64,000 nt of DNA, from positions 22,589 through 86,588 of the forward strand of contig PYST01000081.1 of NCBI GenBank assembly GCA_003049485.1. The letters run 5' to 3'. This document shows, piece after piece, positions 42,722-53,700 of the stretch; the first letter of the stretch is position 1, and each line of letters starts with the position of its first letter. The notes under the pieces are model-generated. The model was not told where the DNA came from. It made no database searches and was given only the letters and a program-made list of their open reading frames with translations. The DNA is from Ophioceras dolichostomum (Eukaryota; Ascomycota; Sordariomycetes; Magnaporthales; Ophioceraceae). Position numbers and translations under genes: made by a program.

Positions 42722-45700
42722 TTACAGAGCCTCAATGGCCCGCAGAAGCACCTCGATGCCGCGCCCCGACACCCTCGACTCGCCCTCGTCGTCGTCCCGG
42801 AGCAGAGACGCGACGTCGCTGAGGACGCCGAGGGGGATGTAGCAGCCCGTCTTGGCGCGGTCGAGGCTCTCCTTGAGGCGCGAGGTGTGCTCCCACTCGC
42901 GGGCGGCGACCTCGGCGCGCTCAACGACGCGGTTGCTGATGCCGCACATGGACGCGCAGTGCATGCCGAACGAACCCTCGGCCACGCCGTCCTCGAGCCG
43001 GTACAGAAACGTGACGCGGCGGCGCGCGTCGTCGACCTGGATCTGCATGCGGCGCGCCCGCACCTCCGGGTGGTTCTCGAACTCGGTCGCCAGCGAGTGG
43101 TAGTGCGTCGCGAAGAAGCCGATGCAGCCGATGTGGCTGGCCACGTGGTGCAGCACCGCCTGGGCCACCGCCACGCCGTCGTAGGATGACGTGCCCCGGC
43201 CGAGCTCGTCGAGGATGACGAGCGACCGCGGCGTCGCCTCCGACAGGATCTTCTTGGTCTCGGACAGCTCGACGAAGAACGTCGACTGGGCGGCGAAGAT
43301 GTTGTCGTTGGCCCCGAGCCGCGACATGATGCGGTCGACGGGCGTAAGGCGCGCCGAGGTAGCTGGCACGTAGCAGCCGATCTGGGCCATGATTACGGCG
43401 ATGCAGGACTGGTTTGTGTGCATAGCGCAACTGTTAGTCAACAAACTTGGATAAGTGTAAGTAGTGTAAGACGTAGGAAATGTTCTCAACTCACCATGCG
43501 GAGGATGGTGGACTTTCCGGCCGCGTTCGCACCCGTGAGGAGGTTGATCTTGGGCTCATCTCCGCCCAGGGTGACGTCGTTGGGGATGAAGTCGTCGACT
43601 GTGTTCAGCATGCACGGGTGGCGCAGCTCACGGAACTCAAGCACGCTGCGCTCGTCATCCACGAACTGGGGGCGACAGCTCGGCTCGCCGAGCGACGACG
43701 ACGCCTTGGCCAAGCTGACCAGGCAGTCGAGCTGCGCGATGATGCGGATGGCCTGGATCCAAACTTCGTAGTCGACGTCAAAGCGGCGGAAGAAGCGAGC
43801 GGCCACCTCCTTCACCACCTGTGAGTGTGTCTCCTCGGCCTCCTGCAGCTCCCGCACGAGCTCGTCCAGCTGGCCAAAGTAGTAGCGCTTCACGCTGCTT
43901 GTCGCCGACATCTGCCGCCAGTCCCGCGGCACCTTGGTGGCCTTGGGTACCTCGATCTGGTAGATCTCCTTTCCGACGTCGGTAAACTTGATCGACTTGC
44001 ACTTCAACGCCGCCTTTTGCCGGTCGAGGAGCTCGTGCAGCTCGCCCTTGATACGCTCCTTGTTGTCGGCGCTTGCGTCGAACTCCTCCTCGATGCCGCG
44101 CTCCGGGATCAGGAGCTTCTCGTCGCGGGCCTTGCGGCGGTCGAAAGCGGCCTTCCAGTAGTCGAGCGGCTCCTTAAGATCCGGCATCGATGCGATCAGG
44201 CGATCCACGAGCCCGTTGCCCCCACCGAACGCCTCGAGGAGAGTCATGGTGTAGTTGATTTGCTCGAAGCCTTCCAGGACTCGCACGAAGTCCTCTGCCT
44301 TGCAGACACCGGCATGAATCCGAGAGATAAGCCTCTCGAGGTCGGGCATCTTAATCATCTGCGACGAGAACTGTTCACGGAGGCTGCGATCCGCATTGAG
44401 CATGTCCACGGCATCGAGACGCTCGTTGATCTTCCGCACGTCGCACAGCGGGTGGCAGACCCACTGGCGGAAGAGGCGTTTGCCGAACGGCGTGATGCAT
44501 CGGTTGAGAAGCGTGAAGAGCGTTCCCTCAGGCCCGCCGTTGGCCGTGTTGGCAAACACTTCAAGATTGATGAGCGACTGGCCGTCCAGCACAAGGGTGC
44601 CGTTTCGGTGGATCGGGTTGTACCACTGAAAATTGCCCTGCGACAGGAGGCTCCGCTCGAGCTTGAGCACTCGGAGGTAATACACGAGCGCACCGAGGGC
44701 CGAAATTACCGCGTCCTTGCCACGAGCATCCCGCAGCACAGTCGGCCAGACTTCCTCCTGCGCGCCTTCGGACACAAAGTACCCGCTGCAGTCGAGCTCC
44801 CGCCTCGCAACCTCGGCGTCCCAGAACTCGGTGCTTGGTTTCAGGTAGTTCCAGATCGTGGTGGGAGCCGTGTTGTTCTTCAGTATGCGGAGAGCTTTCG
44901 TTGACAAATGCGACTTCTCCAACAGAAGCTCCCTGGGAGAGATCTGGGCGATCAGGGTTTCAAACTTGGTGAGGTCGACATCGTCATCAAACTGAGAGAC
45001 GAAGAATTGTCCGGTGGCAGCATCAACAAAGGCGACACCAAATACGGGACGGCCGTGTTCGGCCATCGACTCCTTGATAGCAACACAGTATGTAGCCATG
45101 TCGTCCTGGAGCATGCTTCCCTCGACCAGGGTGCCACCGGTCAGAATACAAGCGAGCTCGCGGCGGATGATCTTGTCGCCCTTCTTCTTGGCCGCGGCAT
45201 CATCTCGCTCGCGCATCTCCTTGCCCAGGGCCGACTCCATCTGATCGACACGCGCGACCTTGAAGCCCTTGGCGACGAACTGATTGACCCACATCTCAAG
45301 GGAGCTCTCCGGCACGCCGACCATGCGCATGTTGACGCGGTCCGTGAGCTTCAGATCAAACATCTGATGGCCGATAGTCGCGTCGTTCTCGTAGAGCTCG
45401 TAGAACTTGCCCTTTTTGAAGAAGACGACAGTATCCCACAGCTTCTGCTTGATCTCCCAGTACTGTCTCTCGAACGGAGAGAACTCCTTGAACGCATGAG
45501 GTGGCACATAGATGGAGGACTTGTCATAGTCTGGGTCCTCCGGAGACCTCATGTCCATGTCTCGCACGTTGGCAAGCCAAGCATGCCGCTTCTCTGGCTC
45601 CTTCGTGTGCGCCTTCACCTTCGCCTTGGTGGCGGCCGGCTTGGGGACCTGACGAGGCGCTGGCTCGCGAGGCTTCGAGGGCGCGGGATTGTTGGGGTCA

Positions 45701-46788
45701 TAACGCCATTGTTGGGCTGTGGACGTGGAGGTAGGCATCTCATCAACAGCCTCGTCATCTTCCAGGTCGGCCATAGCCTCGTCCCTGGGTGGCGAGGATG
45801 AACCCGTTGTTCGCTTGCGGGGCGGGGCAGCTTTCTTGGTGCTTGGCCGTTTTCGCTTCCGGGACTTCGAGGCTGAGTCGGACTCGTCGTCCGAGACGAT
45901 AAAATCGGCCATATCCTCTGAGCATAGAGTGAGGTTGGGTCAGCGGTGGACGAGGACTGTAGGAAGGAAGTGAACGGTGGGTCGGTGGGGAAGAGACAGC
46001 ACGTACCATCATCGTCATCGGCAGCGGCACCCTCAGGGTCGTCTTCAAACTCGTCCTCATCATCGTCCACAACGGCTGGGCGCGGGCGGCCGCGACGGCT
46101 GTTCCTCTCTCTGGCTGCCAAAGAAGCAAACACGTCTTCGTCTTCATCGTCGGACGTCTCGGCGTAGTTTACTGTTTTCTTCGCCTAGAGTTACACAAAG
46201 ATGTTAGGGCGCCGTATTCCCCTAGGAGACTACCAAGTTCGGCTGATAGGGGACATGGTAGCAGCAAGAGGCACATACGGTTCTGATGGGGCTGCTACTA
46301 GCAATAGCCATTGCGTCGATTACTCGCTGGAAATACGCCATAAGGACGATGTTAGCACGATCGTGTTCAGAGGCTGCAGGCAGTCGAAGCGAACAGGTAG
46401 GTACACAGGTAAGGGGGGAGATGGCCGGGATCAGGCTGCGAGATCATACCTTGACCGTGGAAGTGTTCCTGGCATTCCTGTTCTCCTGGGAGCTGCTCGG
46501 CTCAGCAGCATCGCTGCTGGGCGCTGGTGTGATCTTGCTCGAGGCACGTTGAACAGTGGAGAGTGAATTCGACTTCGTCGTCTCCTTGAGGCATGGCGAT
46601 GAGTTGTCCGGCTCGGTAGGGCGGGTTGTGGAGGGCTTCACAGAAGGCGTCGACGAGCCGGCCTTGGAGAAAAACCCCAAGATGCTGGCCTGCTTGCCAG
46701 CCGAGGCAGAGGCGGAAGCAGAGGCGGGATTCTTCACGGTCGCAGGCGTCTTCGCCGGCGTTCGCGCCGCAAGTGTGCTGGTCCCCAT
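42722..46788 (-). CDS. msh6: DNA mismatch repair protein Msh6 (MutS homologue)
   Basis: Five exons in phase: 46788-46450, 46326-46279, 46184-46007, 45917-43495 and 43408-42722, 1224 aa. Residues 33-40 (QASILGFF) are a PCNA-interacting PIP box, as expected at the Msh6 N-terminus. A long acidic/basic disordered linker follows, then MutS I with the mismatch-binding GKFYELYE motif, the connector, lever and clamp, and the ATPase with Walker A GANAAGKST split from CIAVIMAQIGCYVPA by the last intron, Walker B LVILDELGRGTSSYDG and FFATHYHSLA. Msh6 pairs with Msh2 (MutS-alpha) to recognise base mismatches and small loops. The 48-nt exon 2 is inferred from its perfect splice sites and phase; the remaining exons are secure. 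The last exon reaches the normal helical C-terminus. Confidence 0.95.
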
Positions 46789-47353
46789 CTCGCCAGGGCA
46801 CTTTGAAGCTGGGGGTGACGCAGCAGAGATGGACCAGTGATACAACGAAGATTGCGGGCAGATGACACCTATACAAATTGAATCTTGGACCCGGGGCTGG
46901 GTTCAAAACTAGAAAGAAAGACAAACGTAAATGAATCTCAAAGAATGCTCTCCATCGGTCGAAGAAGAAGACCCAGGAAGACTGGAGGACGTTGGATGGA
47001 AGCTCTGGCATGCACTTTATCAACTAGTGGACCCGACGCGACAAGCAGGGTTCTTGTCGCGCTTCAGGGGTGGGGTTCCCGAAAGTCGCGTCTCCCCTGC
47101 CCGTGCTTCCCTACGCTAATTTAAAGCTGTCGTGGCTCCCTGCAACTCCACATCGATGTCACTCGTGTCACCAAAGATCAGTTGGACCCCGTCCAAGTCA
47201 CCTTGCTTTGCACAAGACAACAACAAAAAGCATGGGCAGTTCGTGTTTCAGAGAGGTGATTTTCTATATATTGTTTGTTGGTGACCCACGAGCTATCCCA
47301 GTATAGTATTTCATACGGTCTCACGCAAAAACTCACGAGATCTCTCGTCTTGC
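46789..47353. other. Intergenic, msh6 promoter
   Basis: 565 nt between the msh6 start and the monooxygenase stop, both minus strand. No gene or strong motif is seen. Confidence 0.55.
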
Positions 47354-48649
47354 TCACCTCCCGAGGAGCCAGAGAGCAAGGTTGCCCACACGCATAGCCG
47401 CCTTCTGAGCAGACCACATCAGGCCTGACGAGTGTCCGATGCTGATACGACTGTGGGACGTCTTGATCGTCTTCTTCGCCCGGGGAAGGCTAGCAGCATC
47501 GTATGCCGTAACCGCATCCTCGAGGGCTCCCTCTTCTATCGTCTTCTTCTTGGCTGCCTTCGGCGTCGAGCACAAGCATCTCGCCAGGTCCCAGCCGTCG
47601 AGCAGCGCCAGGTTGGCGCCGTTGCCCGCAAATGGGCTGACCGCGTGGTTGGCGTCGCCTATGAAGACGACACCAACGCCGCGCAGGCCCGAGGCTTCGT
47701 CGTGTGCAAACGGCTGCTTGTCTCGCGCCGGCAGCGACAGCAGCGTGCCCGGTTCGCTGGCCTCAACCACCGTCCGGAACGGCTCCTGGATCATATGGCC
47801 GATCTCCAGGGCCTCTCTCAGGTGTGCCTTGCAGTTCTCCGGGGTCCAGTCCCTAATCGCCTCGCGCGGCTCGTCCTCAAGGCGGCTCAAGCCCCAGACC
47901 ACGCTCTTGTCGTCGCATGGCGATACGAACAGCCCGACCCCCTCGCCCGTGATCATGAAGCCCCAGTCGCGCCTGAACGGCGCCGGTATTCCATCGGGGA
48001 ATACAGACCGGCCGCCGATCTGCGCGGCGCCAGCGTATTCGAGCTGATCTGAGGGTCTGAAGCTGTTCCTGATCTTGCTGTTGGCGCCGTCCGCAGCGAT
48101 CAAGAGGTCGCATTCGTCCTGGCCTGCATCCGCTCGTGCCTGATCTGACAGCTGCACTCGCACCCGGCCGTTGTCTAAGCGCTGGGCCGAGGCGCACCAG
48201 GTGCCCCAGTTGATCGAGTCGTGAGGCTCGGCGGCCCGCAGCAGGATGTTACGGAGCTCACGGCGCTCGATTCGAATGTTTGACGTTGGCAGGTCTCCGT
48301 ACGGCTTAAGCTTGAGACTGATCACCTCGCCCCAGCTGGCGTCCCATATCTTGAAGGCCTCGTCGCCCTTGAGCCCTAGAACAGCGCGATCCAGGGTCTC
48401 CTGGAGCAGGCCGAGCTTCTGCAGCGCCACTAGCCCGCTCTCTTTCTCACCGCCATTGATGGACATGGAGTAGCCCTCTCTCGCGATGCCGACCTCCCTC
48501 GTGTCTCGCTCGTAGATCACGACCTCAGGAGGCTGCAGTGACGGATCCCACTGCTTCCGCAGGGCCACTACGAATGCCAGCCCCCCAAGGCCAGCTCCGG
48601 CAACGATGATTTTCTTTCCCGAAAGGTAATGAGTCTGCGAAGACGACAT
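47354..48649 (-). CDS. FAD-dependent aromatic/TetX-type monooxygenase
   Basis: Intronless, 431 aa. Class A flavoprotein monooxygenase: the N-terminal Rossmann motif GAGLGGLAF (~18-26) ends in an acidic residue of VVIYERD that binds FAD ribose; the middle DG motif is LLIAADGANSKIR; the GD motif is GVVFIGDANHAVSPFAGNGANLALLDG. The first ten residues are not hydrophobic, so it is likely cytosolic or, if anything, peroxisomal; no PTS1 (ends LLGR). Such enzymes hydroxylate aromatic or polyketide-like substrates with NAD(P)H and O2, and occur both in catabolism and in secondary metabolism. No biosynthetic genes adjoin it, so the substrate is open. It is divergent from fta4 across 668 bp. Confidence 0.88.
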   Translation of the reverse strand: MSSSQTHYLSGKKIIVAGAGLGGLAFVVALRKQWDPSLQPPEVVIYERDTREVGIAREGYSMSINGGEKESGLVALQKLGLLQETLDRAVLGLKGDEAFKIWDASWGEVISLKLKPYGDLPTSNIRIERRELRNILLRAAEPHDSINWGTWCASAQRLDNGRVRVQLSDQARADAGQDECDLLIAADGANSKIRNSFRPSDQLEYAGAAQIGGRSVFPDGIPAPFRRDWGFMITGEGVGLFVSPCDDKSVVWGLSRLEDEPREAIRDWTPENCKAHLREALEIGHMIQEPFRTVVEASEPGTLLSLPARDKQPFAHDEASGLRGVGVVFIGDANHAVSPFAGNGANLALLDGWDLARCLCSTPKAAKKKTIEEGALEDAVTAYDAASLPRAKKTIKTSHSRISIGHSSGLMWSAQKAAMRVGNLALWLLGR

Positions 48650-49317
48650 TTTCGCCTAAATCAAAGTCTCGAAGGAGAGAGTTGCGTAGATGCAGGTACA
48701 AATATGTTATGCCAAATAGCGAGGGTGCAAAAAGAGAGCAGCAAAGGTCAGCTGTGGGAACAAGATGGGACTCTTGAGACTAATGTATGTGAGTTAGGTT
48801 GGCATGCGGTTGCTTTCTCTTTGCAGTTTGCACGCTGAGTTGGGAGATCATCCACTCCATATATCGTTTCTGTAACGGCTGCTCGCGGCCGACCGCCGAA
48901 TTCTATTTCGGTCCGCCTCAAACTACTGCCAGGTAGGTAAGTAAAACTTAGGTTACCTCAAGTTCAATACAGTATCTCAGTACCAGCCCCCTTCTGACAG
49001 AGGAAAGTGCTCGGCTGGGCAGTTGATGATCCCAGTTGTGCTGTCAGCAGCAGCAACGCAGCCCAACCAGGTGTCCCCACTCGGCCTAAATAACCCCGCG
49101 CTATCGTCATCCCTGTAACACGAAACCCACGAATATTCAACAACACACGCGTCCCCTAGCCCGAAAATGTGGTTGTGCCTCGGAAGCCGTTGCTCGTGCC
49201 GGCCGACAAACTAACGGCGTCCCATCACATCCCGGTCTGCACACCATCGGATTACGTATACTCGCGGTTTAAAAAGAGAGAGCAAAAGAAGTCCAGCGCA
49301 GCCGTCCAACCGCTGCA
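48650..49317. other. Divergent promoter region, monooxygenase and fta4
   Basis: 668 nt. AGGTAGGTAAG at 48931-48941 and a TTTAAAAAG AT-rich element about 50 nt before fta4. No gene is seen. Confidence 0.5.
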
Positions 49318-50395
49318 ATGGCGTTGGCGCCGCCCCCAACGATCCTAGCTCGGAAACACGAGTTCATCTCCGAGCAGACGCGTCTCCTCTCGCAGCCCCT
49401 ATCGCCCTCGAGGACATGGCGAGCCAGCAACAGCTCCGCCGCAAGGGCAGCCGGCGGCGGCCACGCGACGGGGGCAGGAGCGGCGCACCAACCGCTTCCC
49501 GACAAGGCAGTCGACAGCGCCCTCGTGCGTCTCAACCACAAGATCCAGCAGCATTCGCACCGCGTGTACTCGCCCGTGGCCACTCGACACGTCGCCGAAC
49601 AGCTTGACAAGCTGTACATGCAAGATCGCAACGCCGCCGCTGCCGCCGCCCATGCTGATGGCGAGGACGTCGAAGGAGCAGGTGCTCTCCGCAATTTGAT
49701 CAATGGCACAGACTTCGGTATGTTGGGACAGCCATCAACTACATCACGTTTGCCCCCATCCACACCATGCGAAGCTACCTAGGTAGTCGTGAAAGCACGC
49801 ACAGTCCCGATAAGCCCGATCGAGACTAACCGTGCAAACCGCACGAACGTAAACAGCCGACCCAGAAACAATAGACAGCCTCCCATCAGCATGGCCCTCC
49901 GCCCGCGACGCAGAGGCCCATCCCCCAGAAGCAGCCCGATACGCAGAGCAGGCCGCCCGTCTGCGGGACCTCTCAGCCCGGCGCGCAGAAGCCACGGCGC
50001 GCGTGGCCCGGCTGCGCGCCATGCAGAACGGGCTTGCTCCGTTCCGGAAAAGCACCAGCGCTGAAGACACATCTCGCGGCGACGGCGACGGCACCACCAA
50101 TGCCGTCCAGAAGAACCTCGTGACGAGAAACGGCGAGCTCGAGCGGGAGCTCGAGAGGATGCGTATCCTCATGGCGCGGGTGGGCGATCGGGTGGCGCAC
50201 CTGACCCTTTCCGGCGGCGATGATGCGCAGCGCCTACGTGCCGCCAATGCTTGCGGCGGCCATGGCGCCGGCATGGGGCAGGGAGCCACGGACGACGACT
50301 CGGCCGATAGCCTGTTTAGGGAGGGCGACGCCATGGTTGTTGATATCGAGGACGATGGGAGGAGGAAGGTGGCCGATCTGCTGGATCGGTTCTAG
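49318..50395 (+). CDS. fta4: Kinetochore protein Fta4 (Sim4/CTF19-CCAN subunit)
   Basis: Two exons, 49318-49717 and 49857-50395, 312 aa. The N-terminal PPTILARKHEFISEQTRLLSQPL, LVRLNHKIQQHSHRVYS and ATRHVAEQLDKLY are the conserved features I associate with fungal Fta4. The second exon is mostly amphipathic helix (AARLRDLSARRAEATARVARL and LERELERMRILMARVGDRVAHL), consistent with coiled-coil assembly. Fta4 is a constitutive inner-kinetochore protein of the Sim4 complex, the counterpart of budding-yeast Nkp1 and related to the CENP-U group; it helps hold the kinetochore on centromeric chromatin. The C-terminus ends in a short acidic/helical segment (KVADLLDRF). Identification is from motif memory, hence moderate certainty. 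Confidence 0.75.
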
Positions 50396-50795
50396 GTTGG
50401 TTTGTGTTTAGCGATGTTAGACCTGCATGCATGGGGTGTGTCTTTCATGTCCTCGAATCGGTTGAGGAAACCATACTTCACAGGGTTTGTCATTTGTTTT
50501 GTTTTAGGATGTGCGACGAAAGCATTGGGAGTCATGGCGTTTGTTTCGGGGATGAGAACTGATGGGCAACAGCAGTCGATACCTCCCCATCATCGAAGTT
50601 CTTCGAATGCATCAAGAAAAGGAGCACCAAAAGGAGCACCAAAAGGATTGAGGAGAAGACAGAGAAAGAAGACGAGACCAGAGATAGTTATTCAGACAGC
50701 TAAATGTGCCTACCCAGTAGGTAACCGCTAATATCCCAAGCCAAAGAGAAAGGTCATGGTCACATTAATCCGAAGGACTCCTCCGCGCGTTTGCC
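50396..50795. other. Convergent intergenic, fta4 and calpain gene
   Basis: About 400 nt of 3' flanks, with an AAAGGAGCACC direct repeat (two copies) near 50620-50642. No gene is seen. Confidence 0.5.
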
Positions 50796-53700
50796 TTACT
50801 CGGCGATTGCTTCCAGTGGCTTCTTTTCCTCCACGTCTGCTTTCTGCACGTTTCCGCCCACGGCTGCCGCATTATCATCCTGTGCCTTGCTTTCTTCCTC
50901 CTCAGTGGGGACGGAATCGATCTCCACCTTGTTGCTGCCCTGCTCAGGACTCTCTGTTGTTGATTCCTTCGTAGCCTCTCCGGACTCTGCGTTCTCAGGC
51001 TTCTTCTCCTCGGGCTTCTGTTCCTCAGACTTCGTGTCCTCGGGTTTTTTGGCTTCAGACTTTGTGGCCTCAGGCTTCGTGTCCTCGGGAGAGGTGACAG
51101 CAATCTCGATCTTCTCCTTTCCGGCGCCGTCCTCGTCGGGTTTCTTGTCCTCGGGTTTCTTGTCCTCGGGTTTCTTGTCCTCGGGTTTCTTGTCCTCGGG
51201 TTTCTTGTCCTCGGGTTTCTTGTCCTCGGGTTTCTTGTCCTCGGGTTTCTTGGCCTCGGGTTTCTTGGCCTCGTCCGCTTCTTCCTTCACGTCTTCCATC
51301 CCGCGATCTTTCTTGTCGTCAGTCTTGCGCTTGGCATCCGAGTCGTCCACGGTGCCGAGCACCGAAGACGTCTCGCGGGATACCGCTGCGCGAGATGCCG
51401 CACGCGACGCCGCACGAGATGCCGTTCGAGACGCTGCACGAGACGCGGCGCGAGATGCTGCGACAGATGCAAGGACGGCCGCGGCGGCATCGGCGGCCTT
51501 GGCCTTCTCCTCCGCCTTCGCGACATCCAACGTGGCATCCCTGGCGCTGTCGTCAACATCGAGCACCTTCTTCTCCTCGGTCTGCTCCTCCTTTGCCTTC
51601 TTCCCGTCCGCGCCCCCGTCCTTGTCGTCGTCATCCTCGCTCTCATCCTCCAACCAAGGGTTCGGCCGCTCGACGCGCAGCTTGACCACCTCGGTGTCCT
51701 TGTCCTCGCCCTCGAGGAGCTTATAGTACACGCGTAGCCCGACGACCGCGACGGCGTTCCACGGATCCTGGTCCACGTCCGCGTCCTCGATGTAGGCGCC
51801 TGGGAGCGGTGGCGGCGGGCCAATGGGTCGTGGTGGGCCCGGCTGCGGTGCCTGCCCCAGCAGGATCTGGTTCCGGCCTTCGAGTCGGATCTCCAACTCG
51901 CGGTCCGAGATGTCCGAAACGCTTGAAAGAGACTCGAGCTCGTCTGCTTCCGAGTCGCTGACGTCCTCTTCCGACCCTACCTCTGACACCATAGCTCCAC
52001 GCGGTGGCGGGGGTCTGCCTTGCCAAACCGGCGGTGGTGGATGGCCCCGACCTTTGCTTGGATGTGGCAGTCTCTCTATGACGATTTGAGGTGGACGGAG
52101 CGAGGCCATCGGGTGATGGTGGTGAATGCGTGGCGGGGGAGCCATTCGCGCAGACATTCGCGGAGCGTAATCCGACCTCGGGGATCTCAGTGGCGGTTCT
52201 TCATCTATATCGCTTCGATGACTCTGGGATCGGTCGTCTTCGTCCTCGCTGTTGTCAGACACCTGGGTCGCCGCGTCCACGAACTGAGAGCCTGATGTCG
52301 ACTTCGTTGGAGCGGTCAGCTCAACAGGCGAGCTACTAGTCTCTGGCTTTTTGTCGGACGTTGTGTCGCCGGAGGGAGGGGTGGATTCATCGCCCTTGTC
52401 GTCTGGCTTTCCATCCTTTAGTTTTGTCTCGGTTTCCTCCTTGGCTGCCGGCTTTTCCGCCGGAGTTGGTTGTTTGGTGGACTCCGCTGTGGATGTCTCA
52501 GGGACGGTGGTTGTCTCCGTCTCGGCACTCGCACCCGCCGTTGCGTCTGACTTTCCGGTTTCAGGGGCGGCAGCAGTTGCATCAGCCGTCGTCGAGTCTG
52601 GTGCCGCTTTCTGGTCGCCAGCGGGCTGAGCATCGCTCTGCTGTGACTGCTCGGGTTTTTCGGGCAAAACCCCTGAGGACGAGGTGGTCGGCGTGTTTTC
52701 ACCGTGGTCGGTGGTCGAATCACTGTCCTTCGAAGGAGTAGTCTCTTTTTTGTCTGTGGCCGGGCTGCCCTGTGTGGCGGCAGTCCCATGCGAAGCCTCT
52801 GGTTTTACACCAGAACCATCACCTTGGGGTTTTGACTCCTCGTTGGGCTTCTTCCCATCATCCTCGCCTTTCTTCTCTGCCTCGTCTGCCTTCTTCTCAC
52901 CGACGGTCTCCTTTTTGTCGTCCGCGGTTTTCTCCTCATGATCGTCCGCCTGTTTTCCGTCGACTTTGTCTTCGCCCTTCATACTCCTTCTTTCTTCGGC
53001 CTTCTTTCCCTCGGCTGCTTTCTTTTCCTCGGCCGCATTCTTTTCCTCTGCAGCTTTCTTCTTCTCTGCCGCTTTCTTCTCCATCTCAGCCTTCTTCTCC
53101 TCCTCGGCCTTTTTCCTGTCCCCTTCCTTCTGAGCCTTCTTCTCCGCTATCTTCGCCTTCCTCCTCTCCTCCCTGGCGGCCATTTTCGCCTTGGCCTTGG
53201 CGTTTTTCCTGCGCTGCTTTTCGATTGCCTTGCTCTCCAGGTAGTGGTCTTGACGGCGGTTTTTCATGATCTTCTCCTTGTAATAGCGCTTTTCCTTGTC
53301 CTTTTTGCGCTTTTCGGACGCCATCCGGGCCTCCTTTTCCTCGGCAGACTCGACGATGCGGCCCTTGCGGTGGGCGAGGTCGTAGGCGAGGCCGATGCGC
53401 GTCAGCTTCTCGCGGCGCTTCTTGGCGTTGGCGCGCACGACGTCCTCGGGCGCCATGATGCGAGTGTCGCGCAAGGCGTCGATCTTCACCAGCACCACGT
53501 ACTCGCCGGCGTCTAGCTCCAACTCGACGTTGACGCTGCGACTCATGCGGTAGCGGGCCTGGCTGCGGACCACATAGTCGTCCGCCTCGCCGGCGACGTG
53601 CACCCGGAAGCTCAGCTGGAAGTGATACTGGCCCTCGAGGCCTCGGAAGTAGCGGTCGTCCAGCTGTGAAAGCACCAGCACGAGGGGGCCTCGGCGGGCT

